From Littorina saxatilis (lineage: Eukaryota > Mollusca > Gastropoda > Littorinimorpha > Littorinidae), in assembly GCF_037325665.1 (NCBI RefSeq), contig NC_090253.1, positions 15,912,158 to 15,976,157 on the forward strand: DNA of 64,000 nucleotides, in the 5' to 3' direction. The first letter of the stretch is position 1. Each line of letters starts with the position of its first letter. The notes under the pieces were generated by a model. That model made no database searches. It was given only the letters and a program-made list of their open reading frames with translations, and was not told the DNA's origin. Shown one piece after another: positions 33,029 to 45,100 of the stretch. The position numbers and the translations under genes were made by a program.

Positions 33029-34410
33029 TTAACATGTGTTGGTTTTCACTCCTGTGTGTGTTAACATGTGTTGGTTCAACGCATGAGATCGTGCGAACCT
33101 AGCATCACACTCTGTACAAGCATACTTTTTCACTCCTGTGTGTATTAACATGTGTCGCTTCAACGAATGAGATCGTGTGAACCTAGCATCACACTCTGTA
33201 CAAGCATACTTTTTCACTCCTGTGTGTATTAACATGTGTTGGTTCAACGCATGAGATTGTGCGAACCTAGCATCACACTCTGTACAAGCATACTTTTTCA
33301 CTCCTGTGTGTACCAACATGTGTCGGTTCAACGCACTAGATTGTGTGAACCTAGCATCACACTCTGTACAAGCATACTTTTTCACTCCTGTGTGTATTAA
33401 CCTGTGTCGGTTCAACGAATGAGATCGTGCGAACCTAGCATCACACTCTGTACAAGCATAGTTTTTCACTCCTGTGTGTATTAAGATGTGTTGGTTCAAC
33501 GCATGAGATTTTGCGAACCTAGCATCACACTCTGTACAAGCATACTTTTTCACTCCTATGTGTGTTAACATGTGTTCCTTTAAATTTTCAGACAGTGTGA
33601 ACTGAAACCCACATTCTGTACAAGCATAGTTTTTCTCCCCAGTATGAGTTACAATGGGTTGCTTGAAATGTCCAGACTGTGTAGGTTTAGCACCACACTC
33701 TGTAAATTCATGTTTTTTTGCTGTCGGGCTTGATATCATGCTTCGTATCAAATGAAAAGAGTATTTGACCCCACCACTACATTCAGTACTTGCATGTTCC
33801 TTTTGTTTCAGCAAGGTATCACACTCAGTATTTGAGTGTTCCTTTTGTTTCAGCAAGGTATCACACTCAGTATTTGAGTGTTCCTTTTGTTTCAGCAAGG
33901 TATCACACTCCGTACTTGCATGTTCCTTTTGTTTTAGCAAGGTATCACACTCAGTATTTGAATGTTCCTTTTGTTTCAGCCAGGTATCACACTCAGTACT
34001 GGATTGTACCTCTTGTTTCAGCCAGGTATCACACTCAGTACTGGATTGTACCTCTTGTTTCAGCCAGGTATCACACTCAGTACTGGATTGTACCTCTTGT
34101 TTCAGCCAGGTATCACACTCAGTACTGGATTGCACCTCTTGTTTCAGCCAGGTATCACACTCAGTACTGGATTGTACCTCTTGTTTCAGCCAGGTATCAC
34201 ACTCAGTACTGGATTGTACCTTTTGTTTCAGCCAGGTATCACACTTAGTACTGGATTGTACCTCTTGTTTCAGCCAGTACTCAGTACTTGCATGTTCCTC
34301 TTGTTTTAGCCAGGTATCACTGTGGGCGCTGTCTGCAGCTTGTCCTTCCAATGTCAGTACTGTAGGCATGGTAGCTGCGTTGTCTGTGGCAACAACTCCT
34401 CTGATTGGAA
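33029..34410 (-). CDS. C2H2 zinc-finger gene, copy B, exon 2
   Basis: Same structure as copy A: acceptor CATTTCCCAG then TTCCAATCAG, phase 1 from exon 1 at 37,189-37,300, predicted 497 residues. It has 13 repeats of 14 residues (two fewer than A). Repeat 3 reads WLKQKV, so seven repeats keep the psi-K-x-E motif. Seven intact C2H2 fingers follow. Residues -1/2/3/6 match copy A except in finger 6 (RHSR, A has RHTQ). No disabling change is seen, so both paralogs may work. Confidence 0.85.
33780..34300 (-). repeat. 42 bp coding tandem repeat (13 units) in ZNF copy B
   Basis: Counterpart of 11,150-11,760, two units shorter, which accounts for the length difference with one extra residue just after the array (YSFHL against YFHL). 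Confidence 0.9.
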
Positions 34411-34579
34411 CTGGGAAATGAAAGCAAAAGCAAGTCATATAATATGCTGATTATGATCCGATAATAGCATCAACTTTTTCTCACGTTTCCTGCTTGCAGG
34501 AGCAGGCAATTTCAAAAGCAGCACTCAGTAAAGTTTAAACTGTGTCAAGTTCCTGACTCACCGCCCCTGCTGGCAACCT

Positions 34580-34808
34580 CAATAATTATATTTGTCAGCC
34601 AGTCCTTTCTGTGTCTATCTATATTGAATATTTATATTGGTCAGCCAGTCCTTTCTGTGTCTATTTATATTGAAGAATTATATTGGTCAGCCAGTCCTTT
34701 CTGTGGCTATTTATATTGAATAATTATATTGGTCAGCCAGTCCTTTCTGTGTCTATTTATATTGAAGAATTATATTGGTCAGCCAGTCCTTTCTGTGTCT
34801 ATTTACCC
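34580..34808. repeat. 46 bp minisatellite, copy B
   Basis: About five units of the array at 12,053-12,276. The order of GTGGCT and GTGTCT variants differs from copy A, which suggests independent turnover. Confidence 0.9.
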
Positions 34809-35087
34809 CTCTCCACACCTCCTTCAAACGATGGGAGGTGCAGACCTGTGGCACACTCAAAACGCTCATCAGTAGAAAACAAACCAAATTTCAGTAGTTT
34901 TTAAAATGTTTCAGACTTAGTAAGCTGTAACGACAGTTCAAGAAATAATTCGTATTGGTCTCCTTCGCTGGATTTTACGATCTCAGGTTGTCTTGAGAAT
35001 AACTGGACTTCCAGCACTGTTGTGCTGTTTTCTTCTTTGGTGACAGAGCTGGTGTCTCCTCTTCACTATCTGAATCTCGCACTCTTT

Positions 35088-36482
35088 TAACATTTAGTAA
35101 AGTTTTGACTAAATGTTTTAACGTAGAGGGGGGAATCGAGACGAGGGTCGTGGTGTATGTGTGTGTGTGTGTGTAGAGCGATTCAGACTAAACTACTAAA
35201 CCGATCTTTATGAAATTTGACATGAGAGTTCCTGGGTATGATATCCCCAGACGTTTTTTTCATTTTTTTGATAAATGTCTTTGATGACGTCATATCCGGC
35301 TTTTCGTGAAAGTTGAGGCGGCACTGTCACGCTCTCATTTTTCAACCAAATTGGTTGAAATTTTGGTCAAGTACTCTTCGACGAAGCCCGGACTTCGGTA
35401 AGCTTATTGCATTTCAGTTTGGTGGGTTAAAAATCAATTAATGACTTTAGTCATTAAAAATCTGAAAATTGTAAAAAAAAAATCTTTTTTTATAAAACGA
35501 TCCAAATTTACGTTCATCTTATTCTCCATCATTTTCTTGATTCCAAAAACACATAAATATGTTATATTTGTATTAAAAACAAGCTCTGAAAATTAAAAAT
35601 ATAAAAATTATGATCAAAATTAAATTTTCGAAATCAATTTAAAAACACTTTCATCTTATTCCTTGTCGGTTCCTGATTCCAAAAACATATAGATATGATA
35701 TGTTTGGATTAAAAACACGCTCAGAAAGTTAAAACGAAGAGAGGTACAGAAGAGCGTGCTATGAAATTTGACATGAAAGTTCCTGGGTATGATATCCCCA
35801 TACGTTTTTTTTCATTTTTTTGATAAATGTCTTTGATGACGTCATATCCGGCTTTTCGTGAAAGTTGAGGCGGCACTGTCACGCCCTCATTTTTCAACCA
35901 AATTGGTTGAAATTTTGGTCAAGTATTGTTCGACGAAGCCCGGACTTCGGTATTGCATTTCAGCGTGGTGGCTTAAAAATTAATTAATGACTTTGGTCAT
36001 TAAAAATCTGAAAATTGTAAAAAAAATATTTCTTTTATAAAACGATCCAAATTTACGTTCATCTTATTCTCCATCATTTGCTGATTCCAAAAACATATAA
36101 ATATGTTATATTTGGATTAAAAACAAGCTCTGAAAATTAAATATATAAAAATTATTATCAAAATTAAATTGTCGAAATCAATTTAAAAACACTTTCATCT
36201 TATTCCTTGTCGGTTCCTGATTCCAAAAACATATAGATATGATATGTTTGGATTAAAAACACGCTCAGAAAGTTAAAACGAAGAGAGGTACAGAAAAGCG
36301 TGCTATCGTTCTCAGCGCAACTACTACCCCGCTCTTCTTGTCAATTTCACTGCCTTTGCCGTGAGCGGTGGACTGACGATGTTACGAGTATACGGTCTTG
36401 CTGCGTTGCATTGCGTTTAGTTTCATTCTGTGAGTTCGACAGCTACTTGACTAAATGTTGTATTTTCGCCTTACGCGACTTG
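35088..36482 (+). mobile_element. HINE family 3 with internal 551 bp tandem duplication
   Basis: Same insertion as 12,546 in copy A. Here the body is doubled: 35,211-35,761 and 35,762-36,301 both begin TGAAATTTGACATGA. The 3' end CTTACGCGACTTG keeps the hairpin lost in copy A. Confidence 0.75.
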
Positions 36483-36677
36483 TTTTTCTTTTCCATGTTT
36501 CACTTCAATCACAAGTTGCCAAGCAGACGCTGGACGAACTAAGTCTAAGAACAAAGACTCAATGCTGAGAACACGCGCGCTTCCGGTAAATCGTAAAACG
36601 TCTTTTCAGCGCAACGGCCAACTAATTGGTCAAAACATCTTAAAACAGAAAAAAGTACAAAAACAATTTTTGTTGAG

Positions 36678-36987
36678 TTTGTTTGTTTGTTTGTTAGCTT
36701 AACGCCCAGCCGACCACGAAGGGCCATATCAGGCCGGTGCTGCTTTGACATATAACGTGCGCCACACACAAGACAGAAGTCGCAGCACAGGCTTCATGTC
36801 TCACCCAGTCACATTATTCTGACACCGGACCAACCAGTCCTAGCACTAACCCCATAATGCCAGACGCCAGGCGGAGCAGCCACTAGATTGCCAATTTTAA
36901 AGTCTTAGGTATGACCCGGCCGGGGTTCGAACCCACGACCTCCCGATCACGGGGTGGACGCCTTACCACTAGGCCAACCGTGCCGGC
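36678..36987 (-). mobile_element. tRNA-derived SINE-A, copy B counterpart
   Basis: Same insertion and target repeats as 13,611-13,917. Intact B-box GGTTCGAACCC and (CAAA)n tail. Confidence 0.9.
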
Positions 36988-37188
36988 ATTTTTGTTGAGT
37001 AAATCATTGGAATTTTGGAATTTTAATTAAAAATCCGTAGCACCGTATTCTGCATATAAAAATCGGAGAAATTACGGAGAAACCGTAGATGTGCACAGGT
37101 CTGGAGGTGCCACCAAAGCCGACCCCCACCAACAACGTCAACCATTCCTCTTCCCCTCCCCCACCCCATGATATTTCATTGGCCTTAC

Positions 37189-37300
37189 CATATGCATGTG
37201 TTTCAGTGATGTCACAACACTCTTCTGCGACATCAATTTCTATCTTGACATCTGAGAGAAGAGCTGTGTCTCCTTCCTCCATGCTGCTGGGAGAAGCCAT
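37189..37300 (-). CDS. C2H2 zinc-finger gene, copy B, exon 1
   Basis: MASPSSMEEGDTALLSDVKI then EIDVAEECCDITETHAY, ending in phase 1 at GCATATG then GTAAGGC. An upstream ATG at 37,360 (MNSERSGIVSALNSEQQSGP) is in frame and would add 20 residues. The extension differs from copy A, so MASP is the safer start. Confidence 0.75.
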
Positions 37301-37555
37301 GGGCCCTGACTGTTGTTCACTGTTCAAGGCGCTGACAATTCCTGATCGTTCACTATTCAACGCGCTGACGATTCCTGACTGTTCACTGGGCTGACAATTC
37401 CTGACTGTTCACGGCGCTACTGTTCACTGTTCAAGGTGTTGACCAATCATAGCTGCTCTCTCTTCAAGGCGTTGCACTTGCAGGTCCATAGCTGATCAGC
37501 TTTCAAAGCAATGCTGTGTAGAAAAAACGAAATTCAGTAATTTAAAGAAGCAGAG

Positions 37556-37557
<2 letters not shown>

Positions 37558-37645
<88 letters not shown>
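37558..37645. repeat. (CT)n microsatellite
   Basis: About 86 bp of pure CT, marking the end of the continuous A/B match. Confidence 0.95.
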
Positions 37646-37652
<7 letters not shown>

Positions 37653-38138
37653 GCTTCAAAACAAAAGCTCCATAACTAAACCAGTATTGGTACTCATGTA
37701 AGTGTCAATGCATTCCATCGTCGTTGCTATAATACAGCGCTTATTGTGATGATACCTATCAAAACTGTCGCAAAAAAACATGCGTTTTATGACCACTCAT
37801 GCCATTGAACCCTGCATTACTACTGAGTAGGAATAGCAAAGCACATGAAATACGCAAGCCAGATAAACAGAACATGTTCAGGGTAGATTATGAGTTCGAC
37901 TTTCTTCTCTTATTTAAAAGTTGCCACGTTGTGTACATTCTAATTTTTCGTCGATTTTTTATATCAGTTCCTTCCGTTTTTGTCAATTTTGTGGGGAGGG
38001 ATACCCTTATTTGAACGGCGTCCACGTGTAGACTGTTTTATCTTTGATCTAAAAGGTGATCCAGGTATTCAAGTGGAGGGCCTTATAAATGGCATGAAAA
38101 GTTTTGAGTGAAATGACACAGGAAATAATGCTTTAAGT
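37646..38138. other. Unannotated AT-rich stretch
   Basis: No convincing gene or repeat. Not matched at the same place in copy A. Confidence 0.4.
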
Positions 38139-38160
38139 TTAAAGGCACAGTGCGCCACCC

Positions 38161-38382
38161 GTTTGTTTGTTTGTTTGCTTAACGCCCAGCCGACCACGAA
38201 GGGCCATATCAAGGCGGTGCTGATTTGACATATATAACGTGCGCCACACACAAGGCAGAAGTTGCAGCACAGGCTTCATGTCTCACCCAGTCACATTATT
38301 CTGACACCGGACCAACCAGTCCTGGCACCAACCCCATAATGCCAGACGCCAGGCGGAGCAGCCACTAGGCCAACCGTGCCGG
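38161..38382 (-). mobile_element. SINE-A with internal deletion
   Basis: Flanked by TGCGCCACCCG and TGCGCCTCCCG, inside the left end of element R. About 85 bp containing the B-box are missing between GCCACTAG and GGCCAACCG. Confidence 0.85.
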
Positions 38383-38977
38383 TTGCGCCTCCCGTAAACC
38401 ATCACAGATACTGTCAGGCTTTTACACACAGTACAAACACCCTTCCATTTGAATGCTCACCAAACGGGAACATCCTAGGTGCCCTACGTAAAGAGCGAGC
38501 AATTTTCAAAGAATTAATTTTGCGGATTGTGTCGGAGACAATCGGACCGTGGTGCGTTTTGGCGCTAGACCTAACTTTTAAAATCTAAATAATAAAGATT
38601 GACAGCTTGTTACACAAACATTCTTAAATCATAAAAGAATTCTTTTTTCATCAAGACAAGATCAGTACAATTGGAGGTTTTGAAAGTTTGAAAAAAGAAA
38701 CGCCCAGTAGCAGGATCACGCAAGGTCGTGGTTCTCGTAGCAGACGACGGTTTATGTCTATCTCCAGTTCCTCTGAACAGTCAAAAGCCATGAGAACCAC
38801 AGCCGTTTGTTTCGTGCATAGTCAGAGGTACATAATAACGTGCTATTGCAGATAAGCTCACAGCGAGTCGTATTCAAATTACTAACTGACGACTGCATTG
38901 TGAAAAAAGGGAAACTGGATCACACGGGTCCACGATGGCTCAGGGTTAAGATAAACCACGCAAAAATAAATTCTTTA

Positions 38978-39608
38978 ACAAGAAGAGCAAACGCTCGATC
39001 GAGTCACTTTCGCAGTTCTGAATATTATATGAGGCATCAGATGGACAGGAAGAAATTGCTATTCACAACACAATGCATACCTGAAGCATACCTGTGACCT
39101 TGAAAAAGGTCAAAGGTCACCAAAGCAGACGTCAAAGTGTAGAGGTCACTGGGAGTCACGTTCACATAAAATTTGAGCCCGGTCACTTTTATAGTTTCCG
39201 AGAAAAGCCCAACGTTAAGTTGTGTGTTGCCGAACAGAAAAGGCTAGTTATCTCCCTTGTTTTTCTGATAACGTTCGTAAAAGGCTACAGATGTAAATAC
39301 TTTGATGTAAAGAATAATCCTACAAAGTTTCAATCACATCCGATGAACTTTGTCAAAGATATAAAATGTCTAATTTTTCCTTTGACGCTGACCTGTGACC
39401 TTGAAAAAGGTCAAAGGTCAACGAAACCATCGTTAAAGTGTAGAGGTCATTGGAGGTCACGACAAAACAAAATATGAGCCCGATCGCTTTGATAGTTTCC
39501 GAGAAAAGTCCAACGTTAAGGTGGTGTCTACGGACGGCCGGCCGGACGGCCGGCCGGACAGACTAACACTGACCGATTACATAGTCACATTTTCTCAAGT
39601 GACTCAAA
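38978..39608 (-). mobile_element. HINE family 1 copy in element R copy 1
   Basis: Same ends as 1375. It interrupts AATTCTTT/AAATTGCTCG of element R. It carries two DR1 sites (39,107 and 39,408) and a longer left part with GTCAAAGTGTAGAGGTCAC. Confidence 0.75.
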
Positions 39609-40114
39609 AATTGCTCGCTCTTTACGGAGGGCATCTAGGATGTTCTTAAGCAGTGAGTGTTTAAAGGCACAGTAAGCCTCCCGTAAACCATCACAGATAC
39701 TGTCAGGCTTTCACAGTACAAACACCCTTCCATTTGAACGCTCACCAAACGGGAACATCCTATGTGCCCTACGTAAAGAGCGAGCAATTTTCAAAGAATT
39801 TATTTTTGCGTGGTTTATCTTACCCCTGAGCCATCGTGAACCCGTGTGATCCAGTTTCCCTTTTTCACAATGCAGTCGTCAGTTTGTAATTTGAATGCGG
39901 CTCGCTGTGAGCTTATCTGCAATTGCACGTTATTATGTACCTCTGACTTTTCACGAAACAAACGAATGTGGTTCATAAGAACTCGAGGGATGGCTTTTGA
40001 CTGCCTATAAACCGTCGTCTGCTACGAAAACCATACCTTGCGTGACCCTGCTTCCGGGCTTTTCTTTTTTCAAACTTTCAAAAATTCGAATTATACTGAT
40101 CTTGTCTTGATGAA

Positions 40115-40752
40115 ACAAGAAGAGCAAACGCTCGATCGAGTCACTTTCGCAGTTCTGAATATTATATGAGGCATCAGATGGACAGGAAGAAATTGCTATT
40201 CACAACACAATGCATACCTGAAGAATTCAAGACATACCTGTGACCTTGAAAAAGGTCAAAGGTCACCAAAGCAAACGTCAAAGTGTAGAGGTCACTGGGA
40301 GTCACGTTCACATAAAATTTGAGCCCGGTCACTTTTATAGTTTCCGAGAAAAGCCCAACGTTAAGTTGTGTGTTGCCGAACAGAAAAGGCTAGTTATCTC
40401 CCTTGTTTTTCTGATAACGTTCGTAAAAGGCTACAGATGTAAATACTTTGATGTAAAGAATAATCCTACAAAGTTTCAATCACATCCGATGAACTTTGTC
40501 AAAGATATAAAATGTCTAATTTTTCCTTTGACGCTGACCTGTGACCTTGAAAAAGGTCAAAGGTCAACGAAACCATCGTTAAAGTGTAGAGGTCATTGGA
40601 GGTCACGACTAAACAAAATATGAGCCCGATCGCTTTGATAGTTTCCGAGAAAAGTCCAACGTTAAGGTGGTGTCTACGGACGGCCGGCCGGACGGCCGGA
40701 CAGACTAACACTGACCGATTACATAGAGTCACATTTTCTCAAGTGACTCAAA
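40115..40752 (-). mobile_element. HINE family 1 copy in element R copy 2
   Basis: Inserted in GATGAAA/AATAATTC. The empty version of that spot is seen, inverted, at 58,096 (AGAATTCTGTTTTCATCAAG). Contains DR1 sites at 40,253 and 40,554. Confidence 0.75.
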
Positions 40753-40913
40753 AATAATTCTTTTATGATTTAAGAATGTTTGTGTAACAAGCTGTCAATT
40801 TATTATTTTGATTTTAAAAGTTAGGTCTAGCGCCAAAACGCACAATCATTGCTCAACGGCTATCGCCAGTTGAAGGGAAGTAACTCATTTTTGACCTGAG
40901 TTCAGGATGGGTC

Positions 40914-42314
40914 TGTTGGGCGCAAAGTAAGAATCCGGGGCAGAGTTGGAATAATCGGGATTTCCCGAAACCTCATTTGATTTCCAACAAAGCGCCGCAT
41001 TTCCGGAAACGAGCTGCCTCGTTCTAGAAATGGCAACCCTTCGACTGGCACAAAAAAGTATACCCTTTTCACAGGTCATGAATAAGGTGTATGAAAAAGC
41101 AAGGTCTTATACAGGGGAAGTCTTGAATTGGGGGGGGGTACACTGTGTAACAATTCTCTCAGTGACACTCAGCGCATGCAGCTAGCTAGTTGCTGCTGTC
41201 TCGATCTATTTTGAACACAATGATTTTTTTTCCTCAGAGTAGAGTGTTAGTTTGTTACAACAGGCTGAAATCATCTTTAATTTGAATCAACATTTTGCAA
41301 CAATCAATCACATCAATATAGCGCACAGACTTGCACATCACGTTTCAAGAGCCTAGATTACCATGCAGTGACAAGAGCCTATACTCAATAAAGGGACGTA
41401 ATGCTGTCTCTGCAGCCCATAGAGACTGTGAGTTTAATATAATAATCAGTTAAGACTGAGTAAAAAATTATTACAATCGATCGTTACCAGTGAAAAGTAA
41501 TATCGGAACACTCTTGTTGTGTTTTTGTTGTTGTAAAATGTAAGCTCTGAAACGTTAAAAATTACGTAAAATTGGTGCATTTTGGTCGAGTGGGATGGGT
41601 CGTTGAATTGTGTTGTTACAGCCCGCCGAAGTTATCAAAAGTGTTTTTGCTTTTTGTAATTCGGTTGGTTTGGTGTGTTATACAATGCATCTGCTTTTTC
41701 AAGACTAATCTTTCTTTATTTGGTGTTAAACGTCGTTTTCAACCACGAAGGGTTATATCGCGACGAGGAAAGGGGGAAGATGGGATAGAGCCACTTGTCA
41801 AGTACTTGTTTCTTGTTCACAAAAGCACTAATCAAAAATTTGCTCCAGGGGCTTGCAACGTAGTACAATATAATTATTACCTTACTGGGAGAATGCAAGT
41901 TTCCAGTACAAAGGACTTAACATTTCTTACATACTGCTTGACTAAAATCTTTACAAAAATTGACTATATTCTATACAAGAAACACTTAACAAGGGTAAAA
42001 GGAGAAACAAAATCCGTTAGTCGCCTCTTACGACATGATGGGGAGCATCGGGTAAATTCTTCCCCTTAACCCGCGTTTCTTTTTCAAGACTAAGCATCGA
42101 TCACTTTAAAACACAAGGATCATCATAGGCCATCATTACTTGTATCATTTTACATCGCATTCTAAGAAAGAGCAGAATTCTCACTATGCGCGCGGTACAT
42201 TTCTAGAATTGCGTAGCGCAAAGTTGGAATTCCTACAATGGCGGCCATTGTTGGAATTCCAACAAAGCGCAGGTCATTTCCGGAAAAGCGCCAATGACGA
42301 GATGGGTCGCAACA
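40914..42314. mobile_element. Element N, copy 2, with SINE-C inside
   Basis: Begins TGTTGGGCGCAAAGTAAG and ends GATGGGTCGCAACA, with a perfect 4 bp duplication GGTC on both sides. Without the SINE at 41,708 it is about 1,030 bp, the same as N copy 1. No transposase ORF. Confidence 0.75.
41708..42079 (-). mobile_element. SINE-C, longest copy
   Basis: Flanked by TTTTTCAAGACTA (41,695-41,707 and 42,080-42,092). The minus strand starts AACGCGGGTTAAGGGGAAG, includes CCATCATGTCGTAAGAGGCG, and ends TTGAAAACGACGTTTAACAC then CAAATAAAGAAAG. The same tail is seen in the truncated copies at 9406, 9490, 10,073 and 24,450. Confidence 0.85.
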
Positions 42315-42548
42315 GGTCCGATTGAGATGGTCTCAATCCGAAAAATTAATTCTTTGAAAATTGCTCGCTCTTTACGTAGGGCACCTCGGATGTTCCCGTT
42401 CGGTGAGTGTTCAAATGGAAAAGTGTTTGTACTGTGTGTAAAAGCCTGACAGTATCTGTGATGGTTTACGGGAGGCGTACTGTGCCTTTAAATGAAAGGG
42501 TGTTTGTACTGTGTGTACTGTGTGTAAAAGCCTGACAGTATCTGTGAT

Positions 42549-42856
42549 TTTGGTTTGTTTGTTTGCTTAGCGCCCAGCCGACCACGAAGGGCCATATCAG
42601 AGCTGTGCTGATTTGACATATATAACGTGCGCCACACACAAGACAGAAGTCGCAGCACAGGCTTCATGTCTCACCCAGTCACATTATTCTGACACCGGAC
42701 CAACCAGTCCTAGCACTAACCCTATAATGCCAGACGCCAGGCGGAGCAGCCACTAGATTGCCAATTTTAAAGTCTTAGGTATGACCCGGCCGGGGTTCGA
42801 ACCCACGACCTCCCGATCACGGGGCGGACGCCTTACCACTAGGCCAACCGTGCCGG
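42549..42856 (-). mobile_element. SINE-A in element R copy 1
   Basis: Target duplication AGTATCTGTGAT on both sides. Full-length head and tail. It is inserted in the outer part of R's right inverted repeat. Confidence 0.9.
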
Positions 42857-43147
42857 TAGTATCTGTGATATGGTTTACGGGAGACTTACTGTGCCTTTAA
42901 TAGGAGTGCGAAACTGAAGTTTATATTCACTTTTGTGATCAAATAACGCTTTAGCCTATACATCTTATTATACATTATAATGTATTAGATGTAAAATATT
43001 TACCACACGACTGTTTTTACCAGGATAGCTAGTCGCAAAATACATCATAACTCCCTTATTTTTTATTTCTGTGACTTAAAACTTGGTATAAAGTCAGATA
43101 ATGTTGTGAAGATACTATATATATCATATATAAAATAGTACATGTAC

Positions 43148-44510
43148 ATGCTTTAGTTTGGTAGCGCAAGGTAGTGCAAGGCCACGTGCGTCCGCGCCCA
43201 CGCTATCATTCCGACTCTTGCGCGCACCCGTTCAAACAATCAACGAATCAGAGACCAGCCTCCATACACACCTTGGGAGACACAACTTGGGTCAGGGGAA
43301 GATAATAGACAGGGACTAAAACAGTAAAAGGGTGTAACTTTGTTGCGACCCATCTCGTCATCGGCGTTTTTCCGGAAATGACCTGCGCTTTGTTGGAATT
43401 CCAACAATGGCCGCCATTGTAGGAATTCCAACTTTGCGCTACGCGATTCTAGAAATGTACCACGCGCATAGTGAGAATTCTGCTCTTTCTTAGAATGCGA
43501 TGTAAAATGATACAAGTCATGATGGCCTATGATGATCCTTGTGTTTTAAAGTGATCAATGCTTAGTCTTGAAAAAGCAGATGCATTGTATAACGCACCAA
43601 ACCAACCGAATTACAAAAAGAAAAAACGCTTTTGATTATTTGATAACTTCGGCGGGCTGTGACAACACAGTTCAACGACCCATCCCACTCGACCAAAACG
43701 CACCAATTTTACGTAATTTTTAACGTTTCAGATCTTACATTTTACAACAACAAAAACACAACAAGAGTGTTCCGATATTACTTTTCACTGGTATCTAACG
43801 ATTGTAATAATTTTTTACTCAGTTCTTAACTGATTATATATTAAACTCACAAAGTCTCTCTGGGCTGCAGAGACAGCATTACGTCCCTTTACTGAGTAGG
43901 CTCTTGTCACTGCATGGTAATCTAGGCTCTTGAAACCGTCCTAATGTGCAAGTCTGTGCGCTATATTGATGTGATTGATTGTTGCAAAATGTCGATTCAA
44001 ATTAAAGATGATTTCAGCCTGTTGTAACAAACTAACACTCTACTCTGAGAAAAAAAATCATTGTGTTCAAAATAGATCGAGACAGCAGCAACTAGCTAGC
44101 TGCATGCGCTGAGTGTCACTGAGAGAATTGTTACACAGTGTACCCCCCCCCCTCCCCCAATTCAAGACTTCCTATGTATAAGACCTTGCTTTTTCATATA
44201 CCTTATTCATGACCTGTGAAAAGGGTATACTTTTTTGTGCTAGTCGAAGGGTTGCCATTTCTAGAACGAGGCAGCTCGTTTCCGGAAATGCGGCGCTTTG
44301 TTGGAAATCAAATGAGGTTTCGGGAAATCCCGATTATTCCAACTCTGCCCCGGATTCTTACTTTGCGCCCAACAACTTCACGGTATCGTTGATGACTGAG
44401 TGCACCTTGACACACCAACATTGGGGCGGCGAAGAGTAAACACAAGCCCTTCACACCCACCACTGCGAACCCTCAGTGGCTCACCCCCTTCCATCTTTTG
44501 AATGTCTCTA
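43148..44510. mobile_element. Element Q copy split by element N
   Basis: Left end CATGCTTTAGTTTGGTAGCG as at 15,459. The body resumes after N with CACGGTATCGTTGATGACTG and runs to GAATGTCTCTAGACTGC. The right inverted end is absent here; it joins instead to sequence matching 16,612 of copy A. Confidence 0.6.
43341..44374. mobile_element. Element N, copy 1, complete (1,034 bp)
   Basis: TGTTGCGACCCATCTCGTC to TTACTTTGCGCCCAACA, flanked by a perfect ACTT duplication. Element Q at 15,650 shows the empty site (GGGTGTAACTTCACGC). Both ends carry subterminal TTTCCGGAAA, GGAATTCCAACAAAGCG-type and TTCTAGAA palindromes. TG...CA ends with 4 bp duplications allow a Ginger- or CMC-like DNA transposon or a solo LTR. 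The repeated palindromes near both ends favour a DNA element. Confidence 0.65.
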
Positions 44511-45100
44511 GACTGCATACCAAACTATGCGCTTCCGAAAGAAGAGCTTTTGCGCAGGCTATCTGGCCAGACAAAAGAAGTGCTAAGACAATCATCGTTT
44601 TCAGATAAAGCAAGTTGAGACCAGAACACAGGTCATGTTCGACCAAACTTCTATTCACTTTACGATTCAGTAAAGCCCCATTCTAGAACCGTGTAGACGG
44701 GAGCCTTTATAACTCGATGATGCGGTGTGGTACTTACCCCATTGGCCGTCTGCACTGCAGGCTCAGTAGCTGAATGAAGAAAGATAACCAATATCTTGCA
44801 CTCTTTGTTTCCCTTGACCCTGAATTCGTAGCTGAAGTGGCACAAATGACTGAATCCCTTTCCAGTAGAGAGCCAGCAAGGGGAGCAACCGTGGCCTAAT
44901 TATTCCGAGCGGTCTTCCCTTTTGTACCCCTTTCTCAGTCTCGCGCTGTTTGTGGCAGGCAGAACCAGGAATTGTTTTAAATGCATTTGCAAAAAAAATG
45001 AGAAAGGAAACTTGGTTTGTGTCTTGTTTTGTGTGGTTGGTTTAGGTTGCTTGGTGGACTAGCTGGGTATAGTATATATGTGAGAGTGCGTTCGTTATTA
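44511..45100. other. End of copy B, non-coding
   Basis: Matches 16,612-16,720 and 21,362-22,340 of copy A minus the insertions there, so it shows the pre-insertion state of elements H and the GC-rich TIR element. Confidence 0.7.

Larger units (their letters stand above)
39665..42487. mobile_element. TTAA-flanked element R, copy 2, nested in copy 1
   Basis: TTAA at 39,661-39,664 and 42,488-42,491 flank AGGCACAGTAAGCCTCCCG and its inverse. It is inverted relative to copy 1. HINE-1 (40,115) and element N (40,914) are inserted within it. Confidence 0.75.
38143..42896. mobile_element. TTAA-flanked element R, copy 1, outer shell of a nest
   Basis: Left end AGGCACAGTGCGCC (disrupted by a SINE) follows TTAA at 38,139-38,142. 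The right end ACGGGAGACTTACTGTGCCT precedes TTAA at 42,897-42,900. Its right inverted repeat is split at an internal TTAA by element R copy 2, resumes at 42,492, and is split again by SINE-A (42,549). The body also holds HINE-1 (38,978). No transposase. The intact relative at 57,736 gives the reference structure. Confidence 0.7.
22770..45100. repeat. Tandem segmental duplication, copy B
   Basis: Partner of 390-22,340 in direct orientation. B-only insertions lie at 24,450 (SINE), 24,720 (I-clade LINE), 30,851 (HINE-3), 32,279 (SINE-B) and 38,143-42,896 (nest), plus N copy 1 at 43,341. Confidence 0.85.
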
